A DNA stretch of 64,000 nucleotides. Source: Gracilaria gracilis (Eukaryota; Rhodophyta; Florideophyceae; Gracilariales; Gracilariaceae). The first letter of the stretch is position 1; each line of letters opens with the position of its first letter. The position numbers and the translations under genes are program-made. Below, piece after piece: positions 1-10,641 of the stretch. A model generated the notes under the pieces. The model saw only the letters and a program-made list of their open reading frames with translations. It was not told where the DNA came from and did not search any database. The stretch is taken from the NCBI GenBank assembly GCA_030374805.1, contig JARGSG010000191.1, positions 1-64,000 of the forward strand, in the 5' to 3' direction.

Positions 1-809
1 GCCAACGCTCTAGCCAAAACCGAAATGGAATTCTCGTTGGGCCTTTGGAATCTGGGGCCACCCGATGCGGTAATGTCTTTACCACTAGTAGGTTGAAGTC
101 GCTCTTTGCCGACAATGTTGACAAAGCGATCCGTTCGCAGGTACGCAATTACCTGGCGAACAACCGTAAGGTGGACTATAATGGGCTTGCCCGTTATGCC
201 CAGGGACTAGGCGACACTCTCCGTCACGGAAAGAAGCCGTCGGCGTCCCATACCTCAAAGGATAAACCGAAACGGTCAGTATTGGAGCTAGAAGAAAGCA
301 CTACCTCAGAGGGAGATTCGCTCATTCGCGTACCAACAGGAATGGCAGTTCATCTCGTGACTGCGCCGCAGGCTCAGTCACGAGCCACCTCCATTGGTAA
401 TTGGTCGTCGACAGTACCACCAGCTTCGGTAAGGTCGCCACCAAGTGCGGCGAGCACTCAACAAACCTCAACGGGTGGTTCGCAAGCATCTTCATATGCT
501 ACAGCACCAACCAATCCGGTTACCCGACCTACCTCTATGGCAATGCGTGATCCCCAGACAGGTGGATTGGTTTGCTGGCTCTGTTTGTCGCCAGACCATC
601 TGGCGAACAGATGTGACAAAATACCCCCAGGGGTGCGCGAACATCTGATCAGTGCCAGGCAGCAAAACCACCGTAACCTATATGGATCTGGAAAGAGGGT
701 ACAAGCTCAACCATCACCATCTCAGGTTCATCTCGTCGAGGAAACACCAATCTTGGAGAAGGACAGTCCCGCTCAGGAGGAGCAGGAAAACACCGAACGG
801 TTAGCGTAG
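1..809 (+). pseudogene. gag: gypsy-1 gag, C-terminal part
   Basis: C-terminal half of the structural protein that forms the virus-like particle and packages RNA. It aligns by eye with the gag of gypsy-2, sharing the RCGNVF stretch followed by a helical region. It has a complete CCHC zinc knuckle, CWLCLSPDHLANRC (C-x2-C-x4-H-x4-C), at about 574-615. The first 48 bases are open in frame 1 and the rest in frame 3. The switch falls at a GG pair at 47-48, consistent with loss of one G. The ORF ends with TAG at 807-809, just after a shift-prone heptamer. The N-terminus lies outside the window. Confidence 0.85.
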
Positions 810-826
810 GGGCCACCCCTAACCGT
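785..826 (+). promoter_or_regulatory. Probable -1 ribosomal frameshift signal, gypsy-1 gag/pol
   Basis: The heptamer GGAAAAC at 785-791 is read in gag as G GAA AAC. It is followed by a 5-nt spacer (792-796) and a perfect 8-bp stem, ACGGTTAG (797-804) with CTAACCGT (819-826). An inner GGG/CCC can pair as well (810-812 with 816-818). The gag stop codon TAG (807-809) lies inside the hairpin. Pol is open in the -1 frame across this point. Heptamer, spacer and stem match the usual layout of -1 frameshift sites, although the P-site re-pairing (GAA to GGA) is weaker than in classic X XXY YYZ sites. Gypsy-2 has the same arrangement. Confidence 0.65.
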
Positions 827-3800
827 GAATTGGAAGGCCCGTCGATACCGGAACGGGAAACCTTAATGGTGGAAAAAGAAGAATCAGATGTACCCAATGT
901 GGTGTGTCTAATGAAGTACAATAACTATAAAGTTAATGCTTCAGTAAGCTTTCTCAATTACCTACAGGTCCCCGTTGCGTGTGTACTCGATACCGGCGCC
1001 GGTCCAAATGTGCTAAACGCTCGCGTCATACCCGATGCGGTCTTGCGGAACATTCGGCCTGCCCCGACTATCAACCCGCTGGTGGACGCTAATGAGCGCC
1101 CACTGCACCTTAGAGGAATGTTAACCACTGTGGTACAACTTGGAACCTTGAAGGTGAAGCTCAATTTCTTTGTGGTGGATCGTTTGGCGACAGACTGTAT
1201 CCTCGGGACCAACTTTATTGACAAACATGTCAAGGCAATTTTGCCAGGGTCCCGAACGGTCGCTCTCCGTCAAGGTGGTCGTATTGCCATACTGGGTAAT
1301 ACGCAGACCAAAAATGGTTGGCGTAAGAAGCCGAGGTTCAATATACCCACCGAAACGGTTTCAAACAAGATACGGCTCACCAAATTGGTTTCAATTCCGG
1401 CTATGACCCAAATGGTAGTGAATGTCTCATGCGCAGTTCCAGGATTGGTAATGCTACAGAACCATCCTAGGTTGGCAGAAAGACATCTCGCCTTGATGGC
1501 AAACGGGATTATCGACAACATCCCTAACCAATCCTTCAAGGTGTACTTGAGTAACTTTAGCAATCACATTGTTAAGTTACCCAAGAATACCACTATTGGA
1601 ATCGCATTGCCGGCACCACAAGGGGTTTTCACGGTCTCACCTAATGTGTTGGGCGAGGTCGCCACCTCTAAGGAAGGGGGGGAACGGATGCGCCATACCC
1701 TGCATATGCGCCCCCGTTATCGACAAATACCAAAATGGAACAGAAGATCGCCAATACCTTTAAGGTTAGGGATCAGGAAAAGACTATGGAACTGGACCCA
1801 GTGCGGAATTGGAGAGAGGAAGTCCAGATCGGTGCGGAGAACCAGGCTCTCCGAGACCGGATCCTCAGTCTCTTAGAAGAATTTGAACCCATGTGGTCGG
1901 GCCGGTTGGGCCAAATTGAGGCTACAGAGCACCGTATTGATATGGTGCCTGGCTGGAAACCCATTTACCAGCAGCCTTACCGTGCAGGTCCAAAAGCCCG
2001 GAGGTTGAGCTCAATGAGGTCGAGAGAATGCTCCGTGAAGGTGTCATAGAACCAGCAAATGCGGACTGGGCCAGCCCTGTGGTTCTCGTCACAAAGAAGA
2101 ATGATACCCGTATGCGGTTCTGTGTGGACTACAGAAGACTGAATAGTATGACCATTAGGGATTCGTACCCAATACCTAGAATGGACGAGTGTATAGATTC
2201 GTTGGGCAACGCCAAGATCTTTACTACGCTCGATGCCAATTGTGGTTATTGGCAGGTACCTATCAGGGAAGAAGACAAGGACAAAACTACGTTTACTTGC
2301 CACGCTGGGTTATTCCGTTTTACGCGTATGCCCTTTGGGTTGCGAAATGCCCCGGCTACCTTTCAGAGGGCGTTAGATATAATCCTTTCGAAGGTGAAGT
2401 GGAGAACCGCTCTGGTATACATCGACGATGTAATCATATATTCCAGAACGGTAGAGGAACATTTCCACCATGTTAGGGAAGTTTTGAACCTTTTGAGGGA
2501 ATCTGGAGTAACGTTGAAGCTCCGCAAGTGCGAATTCTTCACCAAAGAGGTAGAATACCTTGGTCATATCATCAGCCCTGGGAGGTTAGAAGTGACGCCG
2601 CGGAATATCCGGGCCGTGCAGGAGGCGAAGCCACCCACGTCCCAGACGGAAATCCGATCCTTTATAGGTTTGTGCAATGTGTACCGCCGGTTTATCAAGG
2701 GATTTGCCAAGATAGCGGCTCCCCTCAACAGGAAGCTGCTGAAAGGTCAACCTACAAGGTTTGAATGTCTTACCAATGAGGAAATGGATGCGTTCGAGGC
2801 GCTGAAACATGCGCTCTTGACACCTCCCATCTTGGCATTACCCAAAGCTGGTTTACGATACACGTTGGATACTGACGCTTCGGACGCCCAAATTGGTTGT
2901 TGTCTTATGCAGGAGCAAGAAAACGGCGACAAACTACCTATAGGGTACTGGAGCCGTGCTTTGCACGCTGCAGAAAAGAACTACACAACAACCGAAAAGG
3001 AATGTCTGGCAGTAGTCTGGAGCATGTTGATGCTCCGTCCCTACCTATATGGTGAAAGGTTCACGCTTCGAACCGACCATGATGCCCTACGGTGGATACT
3101 GGGTCTGGCCGACGCATCAGGCAGACTTGCCCGATGGCGGTTACGACTTTCAGAGTTCGAGTATGACGTACAGTACCGTCCAGGTATCAAGCACAATGTC
3201 GCAGACGCGATGTCTCGCATTACCACAGATGGTTTGGACACCGAGCCGGTAGAGGATGATATCCCATGCTTTACCATCTCTACCAACCCTGATGGTGATA
3301 CCTTAGAAGGTTACTGGACTCTACCCGAAGAGGATACGTGGTTTAGTGATGCCATCGCTCGGGAAATACTCGCCCTCGAGGAAACAGACGTCATGCCAAT
3401 TACCCGCGAGGAATTCCTGAGAGAGCAAGCAAACGATGTTTATTGCCGCTCTCTCATGGACCAAGTAGGTATGAAAGACTCGAACTTTGACGTCGACCGA
3501 AATGGTTTCCTGGTGAGGCGAGCTCCTATTGATGGTTCCCTTCAGAAGGTAGTGCCCAAGGTGCTGCGCCCTCGGGTGCTGTACCTAGCCCACTACCCAA
3601 GGCTATCAGGACACCCTGGAGGTACGAGAATGTACTACACCTTGAGGCAAGGGTACTACTGGCCTCATATGGCTAATGATATATATACCTTTGTAGGTCA
3701 ATGTGAATCTTGCGTACGTACCCGTGGAGGTCTCCGGAAGCACAGGAAATACTTGAAGTTATTCCCTGCAGCGGGTCCTCTCGAGTTCGTCGCAATAGAC

Positions 3801-5083
3801 CTTCTGGGTCCATTACCAAAAACCACAAGGGGATATCAGTACATCATCGTAATCACCGACAGGTTCTCGAAGCTCACGCGAGCGATACCCTTGAAGGACA
3901 CGAAATCGACGACCCTCGCGGTGGCGTTCTTGAACAATTGGATCTACCCGTATGGTGCACCGCTTTATCTACTTACCGACAATGGTTCGAACTTAGCTTC
4001 GAAGTTCTTTGAAGCTGTTTGTAACCTCTTGGGTATTAAGCACTACTTCACTACTGCCTACCATCCGCAAACGAATGGGCAAGTGGAGCGCTTTAACCGA
4101 ACACTGGTATCTAGGCTGCGACATTATACGGAAGAACACCAAACTGGTTGGGACGAGCTCGTGCAGCCCTTGACATATGCATATAACCTTCAGGTTCATC
4201 GAGCGACGCAAACTACGCCGTTCGATCTAATACTGTCAAGACACCCACCAGGTATTGTTGTTGAAGGGGACCCATTAGGACAAGAAGCCGCCGGAGCGCT
4301 CACACCGTCACAGGTCAAACGGAATACCCTTTTGAGGTTGAGACGTGCTCTCAAGTATGCTGAGAGCAAGCTCACAGCATCCCAGAAGCGGTACAAGGAG
4401 GACTACGACCGTAAGGTAACCCAAGTGGTAACGGCTACGCCGGGTCAATATGTCTTTATTGACCACCCTCCGAAAGGAGCTAAACCACGACCGGGTGATG
4501 AAGCTGATGATGAAGCTATTGATAGAGATATCAATTCTAAGCTTCTTCCGAAATCATCGGGACCTTTCAAGGTAGTTCGGTCGACCGACCACACGGTAAC
4601 GGTGAACCAAGATGGTGTAGAGAATACAATCTCTATTGACCGAATCACGGTTGCACCTCAGACGGTTCAGTCCAGGAAGGAACGCGGAGAATCCGCGCGT
4701 GACCCACAAGCGGTTGCCCTGAGGACTCAGCCCCGGGAAGACGGGACACCCATCGAGGTTAATGATGACGCACAGGGTGACGACCCAGACTACGTACCAC
4801 CTGCGGGGATTACGGTTGCTCCTTCAGAGGAAACACCTACCCCTAGTGGTACCGATGCTCATCTAAACCAAAGTGGTGAAACGATACCAGCCCAGGTCTC
4901 TAATGAGTTCCCAGTGGAACGCCTTGTAGGTCACCGCCGTACCCAAGAAGGTCTGAAGTACACAGTACGCTGGTATGGCTGGGGGCTGACGGTGATACCG
5001 CCGAGCCGCCCTCAGCCATACCACACCATTTCAGGGTAAGCTACTGGAACCGCAAAGGAGAGGACATGCCGAATGATGGGTAA
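787..5083 (+). pseudogene. pol: gypsy-1 pol: protease, RT, RNase H, integrase, chromodomain
   Basis: Polyprotein that processes the particle, copies the RNA and integrates the cDNA. Aspartic protease motif LDTGAG lies near 989-1006. Reverse transcriptase has ALVYIDDVII (YIDD box) near 2413-2440. RNase H begins at YTLDTDASDAQIG and ends near ADAMSR. Integrase has an HHCC zinc region (HYPRLSGHPGG, then CESC), catalytic VAIDLLGPL and LLTDNGSN, and HPQTNGQVERFNRT. A chromodomain ends the protein (YTVRWYGW, then D-T-x-E-P). The frame steps by -1 at a run of seven G (1676-1682), near CGG at 1999-2001, and at five G (4981-4985). The chromodomain continues only in the new frame, to TAA at 5081-5083. 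Each step is consistent with loss of one base. Confidence 0.88.
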
Positions 5084-5995
5084 ACCTTAGAGGTAATGCA
5101 GTCCCCCAAGGAAGGGGGAAAAGCACATTGTAATGAGGAGTACCAAAGTCGGTTCGGACGCTCACCGGGAAGGTACAACCAGAAGGAAGCATTCCATGAG
5201 GGTACGTCCAAGGAGCGGTAGCGCTAAAGACGGACGCACCGTTGTACGCGCGCCGTTGCACACGCGCCATGCACGTGCGCGGCACGCGCGCGAACCCGCA
5301 CGGTGGAAACATTCAAAAAATTGTATCTTTTTATTTGACGAGGCATACGCGCGCTTCTCGTGGCGCGCCGTGCGGAGTAACCGATTCGGTTTACACTATT
5401 GTGTGTAGGGAGCGAGCAACGGCATGGTCAAAAAATCTAAGTATTTTGACCGTGCCGCGCTCCCGAATCGGCCATTCCCAGCCTCTGAAACCCCTTGGTT
5501 CTCGAGATACAGACCAAAAGGTTTTCTGCGTTTTCACTACCATATGGAGGGGTAATTTTCCGGTCAAATATTTTGATTCGCCTTGCAAGTAACCTCCAGG
5601 GTGAAACACCGCACGTGCGCCCATGCATGGTGAGAGGCCATGCAGACCAATCCAGGTACATTGCTGGCCACCGCGCGCAAGCGCGTGGCACGTCACCTCA
5701 CCTCACGGGGAGGCAAAACCGCTCGCTGCCCCGCGCGGAGGCGAAGCGTCGTACCATCATGGTGAATCCATACTACGAGCACGCAAATGTGGCTCCAGAT
5801 GGAACCAATTTACCTACAAGGAACTACGCTTCACCCACCGTGGTACGCTGGTCTAAGGAAGGGGGAGGGGAGTTATTTTCGCGTTTCCGCCTCGCAATGC
5901 CCCTCGATGGAAATTGGAACCTAACATGGAAACACATAACTTTTAACTTTACTGAAAGAGCAATACCAACAGGGATGCAGAAGTGGTTACGACAA
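5084..5995. other. gypsy-1 non-coding spacer between convergent pol and antisense ORF
   Basis: No coding sequence is supported here. The stretch alternates GC-rich blocks full of GCGCGC (about 5235-5300 and 5345-5375) with A/T runs such as AAAAAAT and a TATTTTGAC motif near 5450. Two converging ORFs end at its edges, so it probably holds both polyadenylation regions. The matching spacer in gypsy-2 (29981-30353 plus 35176-35556) has the same GCGCGC and AAAAAATC texture although the sequence differs. Confidence 0.5.
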
Positions 5996-8430
5996 TCAAC
6001 CTGATGGGTGAGTGGCAAAGTGAGGCCCCGAGGAGCCTCCAGCTGAGGATCCCCGACCCGGAGTGGTGTTCTGATGGGCTCCCGGCCAAGGCTGGAAGAG
6101 GTGAGCCTGGCCTGGAGCCTGGCTAGGCGCGCTACCATGACCCACGGGGGTACTAGTAGGCACGCTGACGCCTGGCATCACGTCGGCACCCATCGGAGGT
6201 GGCGCGCTCGCCTGCGCAACCGACGGAGGTGCCGACGACCCGATGTGGAGAGGAGCCTGCGTAGCGGCTAGAAGGCCGGGGTTCAGGCTAGCACCAAATA
6301 GGGGATCCTCCAAAGGGTTTGTAGGCGTCGGGCCCATGGCCGTCGCTAGGCCTGCCACCTGGTTGGTAGCCATCTGGTAGAGCTCGACCTGGAACCGGTT
6401 CCGGAACTCACCAATTTGGGAAAAGGATCGCATGTACTGTGCATGACGAGGCAGGATGCTTTCCAGAAGGGTAAGAGCTTCGACCACAGAGGTAGGACCC
6501 GCCCGCTGGAAGTTCACCACACAGGCTTGGCGGACCCGAGCCATTAAACCTGAAATGGCCTGGGAGTCCACCTGAGAGGGGACAGGCGCCGCAGCCGCAG
6601 CCATGACACCCCCGAGGATAGCCCGCGGAGGCCCATCAACCCGTGTGGTACTAGAGAGAAGAGGAGTGGCACCAGTATGGGCAGGCGTATTGAGTCCCTC
6701 TGGAGCGGGAATAGGCGCTGAAGTGACCACAGGGGTAGCTGCTGGCGATTCCACCACGGTTGGGAATGGCTCGGGACTCCCTGGAGGTCCCTGATCGGTC
6801 GGGGAGGTCCCTGATCGGTCGGAGCCCCGGGATAGCGCTGCTCCGCGCGGGATACAACCTTCCAGGACACCGGATCGAAAACCTCCCACCCCTGCTTGGC
6901 TCCCCACGGGAAACTCTCCACTTGGGTAAGCAACGATTCCAGCTGCTCAATAGAGTAGTCCGTACCTGCCACAATGGTTCCGATTCCAAATAGGCGAATG
7001 TCGCGAATGACCCTCGGGGGAATGAAGAACATACGACCAGGAGGTTGCACACCGTCACGGTAAATCTCGGCTTCTCGAGAACGACAATCCCAGTCAATAC
7101 CGTCACGGGCAGCCTGCAGAGCCAAGATGGCCACCAATACGGCCCATTCCGCGAGGGCAATCGACCAAATGAGGTAATACCGATCGTGGTTACGGGTGAT
7201 GTAGCTCCCGAAGTAAGCCAATACCGGTAGGGTTGGGACGCTAAGCGACATCGGTACCTCATAGGCATTCCACCATTCAGGTCGGGCCACATACCAAGAG
7301 GTTCTTCCCTTATTAGGTTGTGAGAAAAACTCCACATTATGGAACCCATGCATGACGCGGTTGAAGCTGGACCGGGTGCGAATGCGAGCCTCGGTGGCAG
7401 CATCCACCCCCCACCTACGACGGTTAGCCCAATGGATGGTATTGTAAGGCCTATCGAAGCAAACCAAATGTGGTGAAGCCGGAAGGTACTGCTGCGGAAG
7501 AGAGTCGTACTGACAGATCTTCACAACCAGACGTCGGTAATAATGGAGCTCCGGTTCAATACGAACATACGGCAGATCGCTGGGATAAAGCGGGGGTATG
7601 AAATACCTCATTGGTGTGTGTCGCTGGCGGCTGTCATAGCACTCCACCCGACCCTGACGAGGTTGAGATTCCTTATCCCGACGGTGGAGCGTTTGGGGGA
7701 CGGAGCGGAGACGCTCGCAATCCCAACGAAACAAACCCAAGTAGGTATCCAAAGTCGGACGGCGCAAGACACCGGGAAGCGATGTGTTCCCCGGCGCCAC
7801 TGGCCAGTTCCGACGGTACAGCGTCGCTTGCGACACCATTCTTGGATCGACCCCGAAGGTACCATGTTGGGAAACGTTCCAGTCGGCCGTGGTGAACGGC
7901 TCCAAACCATAATAGGAAATACCACGAGGAATCTCGGGCTCCGGACCATACGGGTCCCGGATCCCTTCGTGAATCCCTTGAGGTTGATTTGAGGAAGACG
8001 GAACCGGCTGGCTCCGAAAACCAGTTTGGATGCGGGAATGGTACAAAGCAGCACCCCGAGAACCAGACTTGGCAATGCCGCTTCCGCGGCCGCGCGAGGG
8101 ACCGGCACCCGACATGGTGTGATGAGTACCGTGAGAAAGTGGTTGAGACGGCGAGCATTCGACCGCAGGGGTGAAGCGAATCGGCTTTTTATCCACAATG
8201 GGTGAGTCACTAGAGCTGATGCTCAAAACCTCCACCCGTTCGGGGCCCCATGCTGGTTCAACCATTAAGGTGTCGGCATTGGTCGCCGATGGCGCGCCGT
8301 CCCTTGACGTTACCGCGTCCGATTGACCAACATGGGGAACCGACAATCGCCGTGTACCGCTACGGGTGCGAGCCCGCACGCTGGTACCAGGGCTACCCAT
8401 GTGGTTCAGATAAGGATCGGGGGTCACCAT
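5996..8430 (-). pseudogene. gypsy-1 antisense accessory ORF
   Basis: Long ORF opposite to gag-pol, between pol and the 3' LTR. Function unknown; no catalytic motif recognised. An Arg/Gly/Ser-rich N-terminal region is followed by an aromatic-rich core that aligns by eye with the ORF at 28050-29980. Shared marks are the HNVEFF block, an L-A-E-W-A-V helix, a GIGTIVAGTDYSIEQLESLL segment, and a C-terminal Pro-rich then helical tail. ATG codons at 8430, 8400 and 8115 are all in frame; 8115 starts MSGAGPSRG and fits the gypsy-2 start best. A 20-bp tandem duplication (6783-6802 and 6803-6822) shifts the frame, so the tail (to 5996) is read in another frame. Without the duplication the ORF would be continuous. 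Confidence 0.7.
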
Positions 8431-8996
8431 AAACGGATTCAACCTTGTCGGTCGGACGAAAAGCCACGGTGGCGCGAGCCCGCGTAGACAAACCGCAAAG
8501 GGGTGCGAAGGTAACCAGAAGGGATAACGGTGGAACAACCTCGATGGAGTCAGCGGCAATGCCTCGAAGGGTTGGTACTCGAACCTCGAAGGGACAGAGA
8601 GACACGCCGCAACCAAGTGGGCGCCAAAATCCTTCACGGTACAGTGCCCACACGAGCTCGAAGGCGCAACCCGCCACCCCCACTGGGTATACCGACACGG
8701 TAAAAGGGTCCAAGCCGGGCAGCCAAAAAGGCAGAACCTTGGAGGTATGCAATGGGCGCGCGCCGCGCCCAAACCACCAATGGGAACGAATAGGCTGCCG
8801 TCTGTGATAACCAAAGAAGTGGATAGAGCCACAATCGGTGATCACCAAGGTGGTGAACGGAGTACGCTCGGCGACGCAGAGCCGATGCGACGCACGGCGC
8901 GAGATGGCACGAAGGCTGCGACAGGGACCAAATTGGTACGACGATGCAACCGACTTGGTGAAAGGATCTAGGAGCCACGAGGGCGTGGCTCAGGGT

Positions 8997-9006
8997 AGGA
9001 AGGGGG
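8997..9006 (+). other. gypsy-1 polypurine tract
   Basis: AGGAAGGGGG lies two bases before the TGTAG start of the 3' LTR, where plus-strand DNA synthesis of LTR elements is primed. Gypsy-2 has AAGGAGGGGA at the same place on the opposite strand. The 565 bases between the antisense ORF start and this tract remain open on the - strand to 8832 but without an upstream ATG. Confidence 0.6.
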
Positions 9007-9008
9007 TC

Positions 9009-9530
9009 TGTAGTACAATGAGACCTCAATGGGTTGGTGCCACGTGGGTCTACTGGTGCGCCTTGCTGGCTGCACTGTACCCAATTGGTATTCTGTATTT
9101 TATAATTTCTAATTTCTAATTTATAGTCTCGGATAGTTTAGCATTGCTGGCCCATGACAGTAGGTCATGGGCACAGCCGATGACGTCATGCCCGCATGGG
9201 AGATCGGCGTCGGTGCACCTTGTATATATTGTGGTGCACCTCGCCTTCCCCCTCGGGTATTGTAAAGTCAGGCACCATTAGGGCAGTAACTATACCATCT
9301 TGGTCACTTACTACTCTATTACTATTCAGGTTTTACCGCGCGTCGACGTCTACTACCGTACACCTACACGGTCTAGACTAGTTGCCCCGCCGTTTGCCCC
9401 TGCGGGTTTCAGGTGCCCTACTACCATATTGGTTGTGTCTTTTTCCCCTTTAGGTTGAGCCCCCGCGCGCTCCCTCTACCAGGCGGACCCCACACCTTAT
9501 CGGTATTTGTACGACAGCCTATAGGCTACA
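9009..9530 (+). repeat. gypsy-1 3' LTR (single copy visible)
   Basis: The boundaries are inferred from the purine tract on the left and from the inverted ends TGTAG...CTACA, typical of LTRs. Length is 522 bp. It contains a TATA sequence and promoter-like elements. It does not resemble the gypsy-2 LTR, so the two elements belong to different families. The 5' LTR is outside the window, so the ends are not confirmed by a second copy. Confidence 0.65.
9150..9240 (+). promoter_or_regulatory. Probable U3 promoter of gypsy-1 LTR
   Basis: Clustered elements: a perfect 9-bp inverted repeat GCCCATGAC/GTCATGGGC (9150-9158 and 9164-9172), a palindromic bZIP/CRE site TGACGTCA (9181-9188), and TATATA (9223-9228) flanked on both sides by the palindromic octamer GGTGCACC (9212-9219 and 9233-9240). 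Spacing from the CRE to TATA is about 35 bp. This is a likely core promoter. Regulation by bZIP factors is an inference. Confidence 0.5.
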
Positions 9531-9601
9531 ACTGCAAGTGTGTAAGAAAAGCCTTTCTTTTCTTCAAGTATGCAGATAAGTAGGATAAATATTTTTTGGC
9601 C

Positions 9602-10543
9602 ATGCTCCCCTTCGGAAGCATGGCCTGTTTCGGTTACCATGTTAACGAAACCACACAAGTTTTCACTTCGGACCGATTAAAGGGATTAATAGAAATTATG
9701 AAGCGCTCTCGCATGGCAATTGAAGCGATTCTGCACAACGACGGCACAAACTACGAGTCTGCTGAACCAAGCAGTAGCAATACAAGCCAAACCAACCCCG
9801 AAGCAACAAGCTTAAATAATGCTCGAACACAAATTGAAGATTCGCCCAAGGCCAAGAAGAAGAAAGGAAGTCGAACAGGGGCTCCCAACTACACTGCTGA
9901 AGAAACCAACAACCTTTTAGACATAATTGCACGAATCGAACCCATTGGTCACAATATGTAGACCCTCGTCGCACAAGAATACAACCGCTATGCTGAAGCC
10001 AACGACAAACCAATCCGAAAAACTCAAAGCCTTCACCAAAAGTTTGACAAATTGCTGTACTATCCCAAGAAAACAGGTGACCCGACCTGCCTCCCTGACG
10101 TACGACGAGCGAAACGAATACAGAACTACATATTAGCTACTTTCAATGCTCAAATATTCAACAGTAATCTGGTAGAAAGGAGAGCGGAAAAGTGCAGGGA
10201 AGACGTCCAAGGCCCTAAGCCGCTTACGCTTTCGCAAAGCAACGATAATTCTAAACCGGGTAATGATGTTTTGAAGAGTAATGAGCGGCCGTCCGGGAAA
10301 AACCCATCCACAAGTAGGTCCAGAATACCCGTGCACCAACCGTATTCCAGAACTTTCGAAGTAGATCTATGCAACAGTATTCACGAGATGTCTCGTTGCA
10401 TTCGAGATCTGACAGAAGCCCAGCTTAAGGAAACGAAGGAAAACCGTGAGCAAGAGGAAAGAGATATGCAAAACTTAGTTATAGATACCATTTCGCGCAC
10501 TATGCAGCATCAAGACGGTGGTGACAATCACGAAACATCATAA
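9602..10543 (+). pseudogene. DUF6818-like protein, broken by a stop codon
   Basis: One reading frame runs from ATG 9602 to TAA 10543 except for TAG at 9959-9961. The region NYTAEETNNLLDIIARIEPI, then the stop, then a helix and KKTGDPTCLPDVRRAKRI matches what I recall of the DUF6818 family (Myb/SANT-like proteins of oomycetes, fungi and red algae). The stop falls where those proteins usually have tryptophan after I-G-H-N, so TGG to TAG is the simplest explanation. The C-terminus is charged and partly coiled-coil (KETKENREQEERDMQN). A lysine-rich stretch near residue 85 could be a nuclear signal. It starts about 70 bp after the gypsy-1 LTR. Family call from memory; function unknown. Confidence 0.55.
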
Positions 10544-10641
10544 GAAGTTCACAATCTCAGTCTGAAAACACGCGCAGTTCCTTCTATCATACCCTTTGAT
10601 GCAAGGCCTTCAGGGGAGCGTGATTTTGAGAACGCTCTATT

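Larger units (their letters stand above)
1..9530 (+). mobile_element. Ty3/gypsy chromovirus gypsy-1 (5' end outside window)
   Basis: LTR retrotransposon read on the + strand. It holds the end of gag (1-809), pol (protease, reverse transcriptase, RNase H, integrase, chromodomain; to 5083), a non-coding stretch, an antisense ORF (5996-8430, - strand), a purine tract (8997-9006) and a 3' LTR (9009-9530). The domain order PR-RT-RH-INT-chromodomain places it with Ty3/gypsy chromoviruses. The 5' LTR and primer site lie left of the window. At least four one-base losses break gag and pol, each in a G run, so this copy looks non-autonomous unless those are assembly errors. The bases after the LTR (ACTGC, 9531-9535) may be half of a target duplication, which cannot be checked here. 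Confidence 0.9.

Noticed and set aside
8431-8832. N-terminal extension of the gypsy-1 antisense ORF
   Set aside because: The frame is open but lacks an ATG before 8430 and has no counterpart in gypsy-2, which starts close to its LTR.
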